Below are positions 8,936 through 17,918 of a stretch of DNA of 64,000 bases, piece after piece (positions within the stretch are counted from its first letter, which is position 1; the number at the start of each line of letters is the position of its first letter). The DNA comes from Tessaracoccus timonensis. GTDB taxonomy: Bacteria; Actinomycetota; Actinomycetes; Propionibacteriales; Propionibacteriaceae. Made by a program: the position numbers and the translations under genes. The DNA is taken from positions 1,550,001 to 1,614,000 of the forward strand of contig NZ_LT996886.1 in NCBI RefSeq assembly GCF_900343145.1, in the 5' to 3' direction. The notes under the pieces are model-generated. The model worked only from the letters and a program-made list of their open reading frames with translations, searched no databases and was not told the DNA's origin.

Positions 8936-10269
8936 GCGTGTGCCTCCTCGAATCGAGAGCGGGTGGAGGTGTTTTCCTTGAGATCCTTGCCGCGGGTCTC
9001 CGGAATGAGGAGCGCCACGACGATGGACACGAGGGCGGCGATCGTCACATAGACGCCGAAGTATTGCGGGCCCCAGTTCGCGCCGATCCAGGTTTGCAAT
9101 GCGCTGACGGTACCGCCGAACACTGCTGTTGCGACGGCGTAGCTGAACCCAACGCCGATGGTGCGGATCGACGTCGGTACAAGCTCCGCCATGAGCGCAG
9201 GCAAGATTGAGAGCGGTGCGGCGAGCAGGACCATGGAGAGGGCCTGCGCGACGAACATTCTGCCGGCTGAGCCGTCAAGGAACTGCATCAACCCGAATGT
9301 CGTCACCGCCACTCCGGCAAGGCCGATCAGCACGACGGGCTTGCGGCCGATGCGGTCTGAGAGCGCACCCCACAGAGGGAGAGACGCCATGGCGATGAGG
9401 TTGGAAGCCACTGACGCCCACAACGTCGATGAAGGGTCCGCGTGGAAGACGGCAATGTGGTATCCGGTCATTGCGGCCCAGTTTTGGAAGGCAATCGTTA
9501 CGCCGAGCGTGAGGCCGATGATCATGAGCGCGGGGCGCCAGGCGCGCAGCATCTCGCGGGCAATGCTTGGACGTTCGACATGGTCTTGTGCCTCTTTGAA
9601 CACCTCAGTCTCAGGAAGTCGCGCGACAAGCACGAGCGCGTAGATGGAACCGAGCGCGCCGACGCCAAACGCGATGCGCCAACCGCCCGCGATGAGCACG
9701 TCGGCGCCAAGCACCGAAGTGAGGACAGCTCCGAGCAGGTTGCCGAGGAGCCCACCTGCAAGGATCGCGACGTAGACCCACGACGACCAAAGCCCACGGT
9801 TGTGCGGTTTGGCCATCTCCGAGACGTATGCTCCTGCGGCGGGCTGCTCGCCGCCATGCGCTAGGCCCTGAATGATGCGGGCGGTGACCAACACGACGGC
9901 CGCGCCGATGCCGATCGTGTGCTGTGTAGGAGCGAGCGCGATCATCGTAGTGCCCAGCAGGGCTGCTGCCGATGTACCGAACAGCGACACCTTACGGCCT
10001 CGAGTATCGGAAATGTGGCCGAAGATGAGCGATCCAACCGGGCGGGCAATGAAGCCGACGGCAAAGACCAAATTGGCGCCTAAGAAGGCTGAAACGCCGT
10101 CCTTCGCGAAGAATGAGGTGGCGAAGAACGCCGCGAACGTGGAGTAGATGGCCCAGTCGAACACCTCGAACGTTGAGCCCGCCATGGCGCCATACAGATG
10201 CCGAAGTTTGCGAGTGTCTTGTGGGGTGGACTGGGTGGAAGGGGATGTGGGTGCTGCGGTGATGGACAT
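8932..10269 (-). CDS. MFS transporter, metabolite:H+ symporter (MHS)-type
   Basis: A 445-residue protein with twelve predicted membrane segments. MFS signature loops are visible between TM2 and TM3 (GHISDTRGRKVSLFG) and between TM8 and TM9 (GALSDRIGRKPVVLIG). The PETRG motif near the end is typical of the sugar/MHS branch. I prefer ATG 10269 over the longer frame up to 10329, because AAGGAA lies just upstream of it. The substrate is unknown; MHS relatives move organic acids, betaines or aromatic acids. Co-transcription with two hydroquinone-reductase-like genes suggests uptake or export of an aromatic or quinone compound (inference). Confidence 0.85.
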   Translation of the reverse strand: MSITAAPTSPSTQSTPQDTRKLRHLYGAMAGSTFEVFDWAIYSTFAAFFATSFFAKDGVSAFLGANLVFAVGFIARPVGSLIFGHISDTRGRKVSLFGTSAAALLGTTMIALAPTQHTIGIGAAVVLVTARIIQGLAHGGEQPAAGAYVSEMAKPHNRGLWSSWVYVAILAGGLLGNLLGAVLTSVLGADVLIAGGWRIAFGVGALGSIYALVLVARLPETEVFKEAQDHVERPSIAREMLRAWRPALMIIGLTLGVTIAFQNWAAMTGYHIAVFHADPSSTLWASVASNLIAMASLPLWGALSDRIGRKPVVLIGLAGVAVTTFGLMQFLDGSAGRMFVAQALSMVLLAAPLSILPALMAELVPTSIRTIGVGFSYAVATAVFGGTVSALQTWIGANWGPQYFGVYVTIAALVSIVVALLIPETRGKDLKENTSTRSRFEEAHA

Positions 10270-10596
10270 GCTGGTTCCTTGGGTAGCGCGCCCGCGCGTA
10301 GGCAGGCGCAAGAGATACGACTGCAGCACGGATTCAAGCGTGGTGACAGTCGAGATTCTTTGGGTGCGCTAGTGCGCTCAACCTCTTTCGGAGGGATGTG
10401 GTGCCGAGGAGCACAACTCAAGCGACGATCATCGTCGCGGGATGTCAATCAGAGACAGCGCTGAGCAGCGACACGGAGCAGATCAATGTGCCTGCGTTCC
10501 GTCAACATCAAAGTCATGGTGGCACCCTAACCCATCCCATAAACCGACGGTTCACGGATGCTCGAAGTGTGGGCACGGGCGGGGCCGGGCAGAGGT

Positions 10597-10699
10597 AACC
10601 TGTGCGGCTCAGTTCCGGAACATGTGTCACTTGCCTAGCCGCGACGAGGCGTCGTCGGGAGGCAGGTGACACATGATCCGCTCAGTTGCCGCACAGGTT
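10597..10699. repeat. 103-bp palindromic element, copy B
   Basis: Same length and design as copy A but in the opposite orientation, so A and B form a 3.9-kb inverted pair around the GST/MFS genes. Outer arms are at 10597-10608 and 10688-10699. The inner left arm GGAACATGTGTCAC (10617-10630) has one mismatch to its partner arm. Confidence 0.9.
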
Positions 10700-10857
10700 G
10701 CAGGTGCCTGCACGCGACGAGACGTCGTCGGGAAGCGTCTCGTAGAAATGGTTGGGCAATGCGGGAAGATCCGCGGGCGCTATCGCCCCGGCATTGAGAG
10801 ACGGAGAAACCGTCGGCACAATTTCCCCCCAACGGCACGGCCTGCTACGCGTTGTCG

Positions 10858-10879
10858 TATACTCGATTCACTACGAGTA
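10858..10879 (+). promoter_or_regulatory. Candidate nrf promoter -10 box overlapped by a dyad
   Basis: TATACT (10858-10863) is a good -10 hexamer 65 bp before the nrfH ATG; no convincing -35 is seen at 17 bp spacing. TACTCG at 10860-10865 and CGAGTA at 10874-10879 form an inverted repeat overlapping the -10, consistent with an operator for anaerobic or nitrite control. The regulator is unknown. Confidence 0.35.
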
Positions 10880-10927
10880 GTAGTAGCCCGTTCAACCGTA
10901 CCCGACGAGCATCAAGGGGGGTAGACG

Positions 10928-11425
10928 ATGGGCCGCTGGATCCAACGACGGTGGCACGACTTCACCCATGCCTTTACGGGGTGGATGGGCGTCACGCTCG
11001 CAGCGTTGATCGGAGTGACGATCGGCGTCACGGGCTTCACCTTTCACTACTCCGGATTCTTCAACTACTTCGGAGACAGTTCGGAGACGTGCGTCGCCTG
11101 CCATGCGATGAACGAACAATATGAGGGTTGGGCAAGGGGATCGCACCGTGACGTCACTACCTGCAACTCCTGCCACACCCCGCACGATTCCATCGTGGCG
11201 AAATACATCAACAAGGCCGACAACGGCTTCTTCCACTCACTGTGGTTCACGACCGGCACTTACCCGCAGAACATCAAGATTCGTGACCACAACAGGGGAA
11301 TCGTCGAGGATTCCTGCGTCTACTGCCATGGGGCGATGGTCGACGACATTGCCCACGGTTCGGCCGCTCGCGGCGAACAACTCTCCTGCATTCGATGCCA
11401 CGACGGCGTGGGTCACAAGAGGTGA
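10928..11425 (+). CDS. nrfH: Cytochrome c nitrite reductase small subunit (membrane quinol dehydrogenase)
   Basis: A 165-residue NapC/NirT-family tetraheme protein. One N-terminal membrane anchor (about residues 19-40) is followed by four heme-binding motifs: CVACH (C55), CNSCH (C79), CVYCH (C130) and CIRCH (C154). The first is followed by Met (CVACHAM), the CxxCHxM pattern whose Met ligates heme 1 in NrfH. It takes electrons from menaquinol and passes them to NrfA on the outer face of the membrane. An AAGGGGGG ribosome-binding site precedes the ATG. It heads a six-gene operon; nrfA follows after 5 bp. Confidence 0.95.
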   Translation: MGRWIQRRWHDFTHAFTGWMGVTLAALIGVTIGVTGFTFHYSGFFNYFGDSSETCVACHAMNEQYEGWARGSHRDVTTCNSCHTPHDSIVAKYINKADNGFFHSLWFTTGTYPQNIKIRDHNRGIVEDSCVYCHGAMVDDIAHGSAARGEQLSCIRCHDGVGHKR

Positions 11426-11430
11426 ACAAC

Positions 11431-12870
11431 ATGACTGACAATGCAACCAAGAAACCTGAGCAGAAAGTCTGGGTCGGTCCGAAGGCCCGCTGGGTGCCGA
11501 TTCTGGTGCTGGTGCTGGTCGCAGCATGTGCGGCTGCACTCACCTGGTTCCTCACCACCATCTTCGAAAACAAGCAAGATGCCAAGGCACCGTTCACCCA
11601 CGTCGTGAACGTCGACGAGACCACCTACGACGCGGAGGTGTGGGGTAAGAACTTCCCGCGTGAGTACGAAGGGCACATCGCCACCAAGGAGATGAGCAAC
11701 GATCCGCAGAAGACCGTCGAACACACGCCCACCAAGAACGACCCCCGTACGCGCGTCGCGACGAGCAAACTCGAGCTGGATCCGCGATTGGTGACGATGT
11801 GGCAGGGCTATGCGTTCTCCGTCGACTACCGCAAGCCCCGTGGCCACGAGTACATGCTGGAGGATCAGCAGCTCACCCGTCGCGTGCGCGAATTCGAGCA
11901 GCCCGGCGCCTGTCTGAACTGCCACGCCTCGCTGCCTGAGGTCATGGACTCTCTCGGCAACGGCGACCGCGAGGCCGGCTGGGCTGCGATGAACAAGCTG
12001 CCTTACAACGAAGCCGTCCAACACGCCAAGGCCCCGATCGCCTGCATCGACTGCCACGAACCCGGCACCATGAAACTGCGCGCCACCCGCCCCGCGTTCA
12101 TCGAGGGCATCGCCCGCTACATGGAGAATGTCAAGGGCATCAAGGACTACGACGTCAACCGCGACGCCAGCGTCCAGGAGATGCGCTCGTTCGTGTGTGC
12201 TCAGTGCCACGTCGAGTACTACTTCAAGGGTGAGGAGAAGACACTCACCTTCCCGTGGACCCACGGCCTTGAAGCCAACGACGCAATCAAGTACTACGAC
12301 GAGGTGGGCTGGAGCGACTTCGAGCACAAGCTCACGGGCGCGAACGTGATCAAGGCGCAGCACCCCGACTTCGAGACGTGGTCGCAGGGCGCCCACGCGG
12401 CCAACGGTGTTGGTTGCGCGGACTGCCACATGGCCTACAAGCGCGACGGTGCACAGAAGATCACCGACCATCAGATCGCCAGCCCCATGCGCAGCAAGGA
12501 GTCGATCAACCAGACCTGCCTCACCTGCCACCACGCTACTGAGGACGAGATGCAGGCCCGCGTCGACAAGATCCAGGAACGCTGGCAGGGCTCGGTTGAC
12601 GTCGCCTTCGACGCTCTCGACGCCCTCATTAAGGACATCGAGGCAAATAAGGACACCGCCGATCCGGCAGCCCTGACGAAGGCCCGTGATTTCCAGCGCA
12701 ACGCTCAGTTCCTGATCGACATGAACGTCTCCGAGAACAGTCACGGCTTCCACGCCCCGCAGTATCAGACCTCGTTGCTCAACCAGGCCACCGACTACGC
12801 CCGCAAGGGTCAGCTCGCCCTCCACGGCATCGACGTTGGCCCGGTGACCGCGAGCGGACAGAACGGATGA
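11431..12870 (+). CDS. nrfA: Ammonia-forming cytochrome c nitrite reductase, pentaheme catalytic subunit
   Basis: A 479-residue protein, taking ATG 11431; the longer frame to 11395 would run into nrfH. An N-terminal anchor (about residues 22-45) precedes the catalytic domain. All five heme motifs are CxxCH: C161 (CLNCH), C205 (CIDCH), C256 (CAQCH), C329 (CADCH) and C363 (CLTCH). The active-site heme, normally CxxCK, is therefore histidine-ligated here. HVEYYF after the third motif and the distal HQIASPMR segment are NrfA hallmarks. It reduces nitrite to ammonium with six electrons during anaerobic growth. It sits between nrfH and its maturation genes. Confidence 0.95.
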   Translation: MTDNATKKPEQKVWVGPKARWVPILVLVLVAACAAALTWFLTTIFENKQDAKAPFTHVVNVDETTYDAEVWGKNFPREYEGHIATKEMSNDPQKTVEHTPTKNDPRTRVATSKLELDPRLVTMWQGYAFSVDYRKPRGHEYMLEDQQLTRRVREFEQPGACLNCHASLPEVMDSLGNGDREAGWAAMNKLPYNEAVQHAKAPIACIDCHEPGTMKLRATRPAFIEGIARYMENVKGIKDYDVNRDASVQEMRSFVCAQCHVEYYFKGEEKTLTFPWTHGLEANDAIKYYDEVGWSDFEHKLTGANVIKAQHPDFETWSQGAHAANGVGCADCHMAYKRDGAQKITDHQIASPMRSKESINQTCLTCHHATEDEMQARVDKIQERWQGSVDVAFDALDALIKDIEANKDTADPAALTKARDFQRNAQFLIDMNVSENSHGFHAPQYQTSLLNQATDYARKGQLALHGIDVGPVTASGQNG

Positions 12871-13640
12871 GTGGCTCCAACGGCAACGTCGATGTTCAGG
12901 CGCTCGACGAGTTCCTTGCCCAGGCGCCGCCTGAACTGAAGGAATGGGCTGACGCGCAGCGCGACGGGCTGTCGTCGGCGCCCGGATTGGCGGAACTCCA
13001 AGACGACGAAAGCATCGTCGCCGAGGAGTTGACTGACCGGAAGCCGAAGCGAGAGCCGGCCACCGTTGCGCAGGGCATTAACAAAGTCCTCGTCGCGCTG
13101 CTCGCGGCCGCGATCGTGCTGCTGGTGCAGGCCTGGGGTCGTCCCGCGCCCGCACCCGCACCTTCACCCGACGCGCCAGCCGGGGGCATGCCCTCGATGG
13201 GTGCGGGCCAGACCACCTTCAAGGAACTCGACACCAAACGTGTGGGCGAGTTGAAACAGCGGTTGGAGCAGAACGCCAAAGATGTCGAAGCACTGCGCGA
13301 GCTCGGCACGCTCTATCAGGAAGCGGGCCAGTGGCAGGAAGCCTACGACTGCTGGGAGAAGCTGCTCGCCGTGAAGCCCGATGACGTTGACGCGCTGCTC
13401 TCGAGCGGCGTGTACCGCTTCAACACCGGCGACATCGCCGGTGCGGAACAGTGCTGGACGCAGGTCACAAAGATTGCTCCGGATAAGCCCGAGGGCTACT
13501 ACAACCTGGGCTTCGTCCACATGGCCAAACAACCGGCCGACACTGCGAAGGCGAAGGCCGCGTGGGAGAAGCTGCTTGAGGTGGCGCCCGATTCGGAACT
13601 GGCCAAGACGGCCTCGCAGCACATCGACCGCCTACCCTGA
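12867..13640 (+). CDS. Membrane-anchored TPR protein, cytochrome c maturation-associated
   Basis: A 257-residue protein. The cytoplasmic N-terminus (about 70 residues, acidic) leads to one membrane segment (KVLVALLAAAIVLLVQAW), a Pro/Ala linker and an external TPR domain of about three units (residues 130-257, e.g. EALRELGTLYQEAGQWQEAYDCW). TPR proteins such as NrfG and CcmI help present apocytochrome to the heme lyase. Position between nrfA and resB, with an ATGA overlap on nrfA, supports that role for multiheme NrfA/NrfH. The exact partner is inferred. Confidence 0.75.
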   Translation: MSGSNGNVDVQALDEFLAQAPPELKEWADAQRDGLSSAPGLAELQDDESIVAEELTDRKPKREPATVAQGINKVLVALLAAAIVLLVQAWGRPAPAPAPSPDAPAGGMPSMGAGQTTFKELDTKRVGELKQRLEQNAKDVEALRELGTLYQEAGQWQEAYDCWEKLLAVKPDDVDALLSSGVYRFNTGDIAGAEQCWTQVTKIAPDKPEGYYNLGFVHMAKQPADTAKAKAAWEKLLEVAPDSELAKTASQHIDRLP

Positions 13641-13653
13641 GGAGAGATGGCCC

Positions 13654-15099
13654 ATGTTGCAGCAGCAGGAGCATTCACAAATGCGAGACGCGCTCGACGA
13701 CGACATTCAAGTCGCGCCGAGCCATCTGCTGGCGAAGCTGTACGCCTTCTTCTACAACAAGTTGGTGGGCCTCATCCTCATCCTCGCGACGGGACTGCTC
13801 ACCCTCCTTGGCGTCTTGGCCCGGCAGATGCCTGACTCCGCCCGCTTCGATCCTGCCCAGCGAGCCGCCTGGCTCGAACAGGTGCGTCCTATCTACGGCG
13901 GTTGGACGGACATCGTCGACGCGCTCGGCATTTTCCACATCTTTTCCTCGCCGATCTTCCTCACCGTCACCGCGCTGCTGGCGCTGTCGATCATTGCCTG
14001 CACCAGCCATCGGCTACCGCTGCTGTACCGCAAGGCCTACCGGCCGCACACCCACGTGCGCCCCACCTTCTACGAGCACGCGAAGCTGGCCACAGAGATC
14101 CGCTCCCCCAAGGGCCAGGCCGACGCGTTGGCCGCCGCAACTGCCGCGCTGCGCAAATCTGGGCACCGGGTGATCGCGGATGCAGACGGGGAGACGCTCT
14201 ATGTCGACCGTTTCCACTGGGCGCCGTTCGGTACCGCGGCAGCGCACCTGGGCTACGTGGTGGTGATGGCGGGTTTCCTCGTGAGCTCGTTCGCAGGCTT
14301 CCGCATTGACAACTTCGATCTCACCGTCGGGATCCCCCGCGATGTGGGCCACGGCACCGGCCTCACCGCCGAGGCCAGGTCGTTCACAGATACCTACGAC
14401 GACCAATGGGGCACCCCCATCGACTACGTCTCCGACCTCGTCGTCAGCCGCGACGGCGCCGAGCTCTCGCGGCAGATGGTACGGGTCAACGATCCCCTCA
14501 TCATCGACGGCATCTACTTCCACCAGGCATCCTTCGGGATCTCGGCGGTTATCACCGTGCGAGATGCGCAGGGCCAAGAGCTCTTCCACGACGGAGTCCC
14601 GCTTGCCTGGAACACCCCCGACGAACGAGGCCACTACGGCGTGGCTGTGCTTGAGGAACAGGGCGTGGAGGTGTTTGTCATCGCCAACGCCTCCGGCGCA
14701 CGGGTCCCTGGCCTCGAGGCCGGCCAGGTGCGCGTGGAAACCTACCCTGTCGATTCCCGCACCCCACTGGGGCAGGCGATCGTTGATGCCGGGTCGAGTG
14801 CGCAGGTGGGGGAGCTGACCGTCGGTTTTGATCGTGAGCAGCAGTACACGAGCCTCATCGTCAAGCGCGACCCGGGAACGGCCATCGTGTGGATCGGGTG
14901 CGCGCTGCTGATCGTCGGAACCTGCCTCACGATGGGGTTGCCACATCGCCGACAGTGGGTGCGCGTCACCCCCGACGGCGACGGCTCCCGCATCCAGATG
15001 GCCACCCCCGACAAGCCGGACTCGGCGCGGCGCCGGCTGTTCGACCAACTCGCCCGCTCAATCCAAGGCGCCACGGAAGGCACTGAACGAAAGGCGTAG
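13654..15099 (+). CDS. resB: System II cytochrome c biogenesis protein ResB/Ccs1
   Basis: A 481-residue protein; ATG 13654 follows GAGGAGAG, so the upstream 90 codons of the open frame, which overlap the TPR gene, are not used. The ResB layout is clear: three N-terminal membrane segments (about 30-50, 95-115 and 190-215), a large extracytoplasmic domain (FHQASFGISAVITV) and a last segment (IVWIGCALLIVGTCLTMG) followed by a cytoplasmic tail. With CcsB it forms the heme exporter and cytochrome c synthetase of Gram-positive bacteria. It overlaps neither neighbour and is 2 bp from ccsB. Confidence 0.9.
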   Translation: MLQQQEHSQMRDALDDDIQVAPSHLLAKLYAFFYNKLVGLILILATGLLTLLGVLARQMPDSARFDPAQRAAWLEQVRPIYGGWTDIVDALGIFHIFSSPIFLTVTALLALSIIACTSHRLPLLYRKAYRPHTHVRPTFYEHAKLATEIRSPKGQADALAAATAALRKSGHRVIADADGETLYVDRFHWAPFGTAAAHLGYVVVMAGFLVSSFAGFRIDNFDLTVGIPRDVGHGTGLTAEARSFTDTYDDQWGTPIDYVSDLVVSRDGAELSRQMVRVNDPLIIDGIYFHQASFGISAVITVRDAQGQELFHDGVPLAWNTPDERGHYGVAVLEEQGVEVFVIANASGARVPGLEAGQVRVETYPVDSRTPLGQAIVDAGSSAQVGELTVGFDREQQYTSLIVKRDPGTAIVWIGCALLIVGTCLTMGLPHRRQWVRVTPDGDGSRIQMATPDKPDSARRRLFDQLARSIQGATEGTERKA

Positions 15100-15101
15100 C
15101 C

Positions 15102-16007
15102 ATGCTCGAAACTGCACAGTTACTACTTATCGCGACGACCGTCCTCACACTGGTGTCGTTCGCGTGTTACGTGGTGGCGTTTTGGTTCTCTCACCAAGCC
15201 AAGGCGACGGCCCGCGTCAAGCAGAAGGCGCTCGTGGGCGCCGACGCCGCGGAGTCGACGACGGGCGAGCTCGAGCGGGGGAAGCGAGGGGGAACGTCGC
15301 GAGGAACCGTGTGGCTCGGATCAGCGCTGATGCGTGTGAGCCTGCTGCTGCTCACCGCCTCGCTCATCACACGCGCGATCTCGACGGGGCACGCTCCGTT
15401 TGCGAACCACTACGAGTTCGCCGTGTCGTTCGCGTGGGGCATGATCCTCGCGCACGTGCTTGTGGAGTGGAAGTATCGAGTGCGAACGCTTGCGTTGGGC
15501 GTTTTGCCAGTGATCTTCGGCATGTTGCTCTACGCCACGACGCTCTCCTATGAGGCGAAGCCGCTGATGCCAGCACTGCAGAATTCACCGCTGCTCACCA
15601 CGCACGTGTTCTGCGCAGCGCTCGCCTACGGTGCGGCCGCAGTTGGCTTCGGTGCCGCGGTGATGTACCTGCTCGGTCCCCACGTGCCGTGGAAGGGGTG
15701 GCCGAAACAGGAGATCCTCGATGAGATCGGCTACAAGTCAGTGGTGGCGACGTTCCCGCTGCTCACCATCATGATCGTGCTGGGCGCGCTGTGGGCCAAC
15801 ATCGCGTGGGGTCGCTACTGGAGCTGGGATCCGAAAGAGACAGCCGCGCTCGTCACCTGGCTGGTCTACGGTGCCTATCTCCATGCGCGGGTGACGCGCG
15901 GCTGGACCGGGAAACGGTCGGCGTGGTTGTTGGTGCTCGGCTTCGCCGCGATCATCTTCACCTACTTCGGAAACCTCTTCTTCGGCGGATTGCACTCCTA
16001 CGCATGA
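15102..16007 (+). CDS. ccsB: System II cytochrome c synthetase subunit CcsB/CcsA (ResC)
   Basis: A 301-residue polytopic protein of the heme-handling family. It carries the tryptophan-rich WWD-type motif (WGRYWSWDPKE, about residues 235-245) and conserved histidines around the membrane (ANHYEF, THVFCAAL, GGLHSY). It binds heme with ResB and attaches it to CxxCH motifs outside the cell. The gene lies 2 bp after resB and overlaps the thioredoxin gene by ATGA. Names ccsB, ccsA and resC are used for this family in different genomes. Confidence 0.9.
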   Translation: MLETAQLLLIATTVLTLVSFACYVVAFWFSHQAKATARVKQKALVGADAAESTTGELERGKRGGTSRGTVWLGSALMRVSLLLLTASLITRAISTGHAPFANHYEFAVSFAWGMILAHVLVEWKYRVRTLALGVLPVIFGMLLYATTLSYEAKPLMPALQNSPLLTTHVFCAALAYGAAAVGFGAAVMYLLGPHVPWKGWPKQEILDEIGYKSVVATFPLLTIMIVLGALWANIAWGRYWSWDPKETAALVTWLVYGAYLHARVTRGWTGKRSAWLLVLGFAAIIFTYFGNLFFGGLHSYA

Positions 16008-16588
16008 GTACCGCTAAGCACACGCAAGGCCGCGGCGGGCTCGTCGGACTGCTCATCGTCGTGATGATCACAGCTGTGGCGCTGATCGTCGGCAACCAAT
16101 TTGTCGGATCTTCCGGCGGAGAGGGGGCCCCTCCGGGGGCATCGTCGACGGTGGAAGTCGCAGGGGCTCAACGGCGGCCCCTCGTGGGGGAGCAGGCCCC
16201 CCGGCTGGCCGCTGCGTCACTGGATGGCGCATTCGACCTTGCCGCGGCAGACAAGCCCACTTGGGTGGTGTTCATGGCCTCATGGTGTCAGCAGTGTCGC
16301 GCTGAGGCACCCGACGTCGCTGCCGCGGCGAAGGCACGCGACGACGTGGAAATCGTCGGGGTTTATCTCGGCGAGAACGAGGAGACGGTGCGGGCGTACA
16401 ACGAACGGCTGGGCTTGACGTTCACGGCCATCCCAGACGAGACGCAGAAGCTCGCGGCGTCGTACGGAGTGCGAGCGATCCCGGCGCACTACTTCATCGA
16501 TGCCGACGGGACAGTGCAGGAACTGGCGTTCGGGGCGCTGTCCGCCGACACCATCGAGGAGCATCTGGACCGGCTCGTGGGCGGATGA
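16004..16588 (+). CDS. Membrane-anchored TlpA/ResA-like thioredoxin
   Basis: A 194-residue protein starting at ATG 16004, which overlaps the ccsB stop. An N-terminal anchor (about residues 13-34) is followed by a Gly/Pro linker and a thioredoxin fold with the active site WCQQC (MASWCQQCRAEAP) and the cis-proline segment RAIPAHYFIDADG. ResA/CcmG proteins keep the CxxCH cysteines of apocytochromes reduced for heme attachment. This is the last gene of the nrf/ccs operon and converges on hemL. Confidence 0.88.
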   Translation: MSTAKHTQGRGGLVGLLIVVMITAVALIVGNQFVGSSGGEGAPPGASSTVEVAGAQRRPLVGEQAPRLAAASLDGAFDLAAADKPTWVVFMASWCQQCRAEAPDVAAAAKARDDVEIVGVYLGENEETVRAYNERLGLTFTAIPDETQKLAASYGVRAIPAHYFIDADGTVQELAFGALSADTIEEHLDRLVGG

Positions 16589-16622
16589 AGCGTCTGGTTC
16601 TCCGTCCACGAGCCCGCCGCGG

Positions 16623-17918
16623 TCAGCCCTGGGCCGCGGCCTTCGCGGCGGCAGGTAACGCGTCGACGATCCGGCCGATGGCCTCGTCGTCGTGGGCCGC
16701 CGACAGGAACCACGCCTCGAACGCCGACGGGGGCAGCGCGACGTGCTGGCTCAGCATCGCGTGGAAGAACCGGCCGAACGCGGCGGTGTCTTGCGCCTTC
16801 GCGTCCTCGTAGTTGCGCACCGGTTCCTCGCGGAAGAACACCGAGAACAGGCTGCTCGCGTGCTGCACCACGTGCGGCACCGACGCGGCATTGAGCGCGT
16901 CGTGCACCGCCCCCTGCAGCTGCTCCGAAACGCGATTGACATGGGCATACACCTCGTCTGTGGCGAGCCGGAGCGTGGCGATGCCAGCTGCCGTCGCCAG
17001 CGGATTCCCCGACAACGTTCCGGCCTGATACACCGGCCCGACGGGGGCCAGCATCTGCATGACATCTTCGCGCCCGGCCAGCGCAGCCAGCGGCATGCCG
17101 CCGCCCACCACCTTGCCGAACGTGACGAGGTCGGGCGTATAGCCACCCTCAACCCCCAGCCACCCGCCCGGCGCGGTACGGAACCCGGTGAGCACTTCGT
17201 CGACGATCATCAGCGCGCCGTGCTCCTCAGTGAGGCGGCGAATCTCCTGGTTGAAGCCCTCCGACGGTGGCACCACACCCATGTTGCACGGCACCGCCTC
17301 CGTGATGACGCACGCGATCTCGCTGCCTGCTTGCGCAAACACCGCGCGCAGCGCGTCGACGTCGTTGTACTCCACGACGATGGTGTCGCCCGCTGCGGCT
17401 GGCGTCACTCCGGCAGACCCGGGCAACCCCTGGGTAGCCAACCCCGACCCGGCGGCGGCGAGGAGCGCGTCGGAGTGTCCGTGGTAGCAGCCGGCGAACT
17501 TCACGATCTTGCTGCGCTCGGTTGCCCCGCGCGCCAGGCGGATGGCGGTCATCGTCGCTTCGGTGCCCGTCGACACGAACCGTACCTGCTGGGCAGCCGG
17601 CACCCGCTCGCGGATGAGCTCGGCCAGCTCCACCTCCGCGCTGGTGGGGGCGCCGAACGACAGCCCCTTCGCCGCCGCTTCCTGCACCGCGGCCACCACC
17701 TCGGGGTGCGCATGGCCCAGCAGCGCCGGCCCCCACGAACATACGAGGTCGACGTAGTCCTGGCCGTTCACATCAAAGACGTGCGCCCCTCGCGCCTTGG
17801 CGACGAACACCGGCGTGCCACCCACAGAACCGAACGCGCGCACCGGCGACGACACCCCGCCCGGGATGACCCCCTTCGCGCGACGAAACAGCGTGTCCAT
17901 GTCGATTACTTCAGCCAT
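16623..17918 (-). CDS. hemL: Glutamate-1-semialdehyde 2,1-aminomutase
   Basis: A 431-residue class-III aminotransferase. It has the N-terminal HemL signature ([17 protein letters not shown]), the Dxx[14 protein letters not shown] segment, the PLP-binding [10 protein letters not shown] and the Schiff-base lysine in [11 protein letters not shown] (about residue 267). It makes 5-aminolevulinate from glutamate-1-semialdehyde, the C5 route started by HemA in the same locus. Last gene of the minus-strand heme operon, overlapping hemB by 13 bp. Confidence 0.97.
   Translation of the reverse strand: MAEVIDMDTLFRRAKGVIPGGVSSPVRAFGSVGGTPVFVAKARGAHVFDVNGQDYVDLVCSWGPALLGHAHPEVVAAVQEAAAKGLSFGAPTSAEVELAELIRERVPAAQQVRFVSTGTEATMTAIRLARGATERSKIVKFAGCYHGHSDALLAAAGSGLATQGLPGSAGVTPAAAGDTIVVEYNDVDALRAVFAQAGSEIACVITEAVPCNMGVVPPSEGFNQEIRRLTEEHGALMIVDEVLTGFRTAPGGWLGVEGGYTPDLVTFGKVVGGGMPLAALAGREDVMQMLAPVGPVYQAGTLSGNPLATAAGIATLRLATDEVYAHVNRVSEQLQGAVHDALNAASVPHVVQHASSLFSVFFREEPVRNYEDAKAQDTAAFGRFFHAMLSQHVALPPSAFEAWFLSAAHDDEAIGRIVDALPAAAKAAAQG

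Larger units (their letters stand above)
10270..10927. other. Non-coding divergent region between MFS gene and nrfH
   Basis: 658 bp without a credible gene. It should hold the promoter of the minus-strand MFS/GST unit and of the plus-strand nrf operon. Palindromic element B and a dyad with a -10-like box are listed separately. Short frames here have no ribosome-binding site or family resemblance. Confidence 0.6.

Noticed and set aside
10301-10596. Short frames upstream of element B
   Set aside because: No ribosome-binding site, no family resemblance; they cover the divergent promoter region.
6837-10699. Insertion sequence or composite transposon around the GST/MFS genes
   Set aside because: No transposase frame and no clear target duplication; only inverted palindromic elements. 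Kept as a finding, not called a mobile element.
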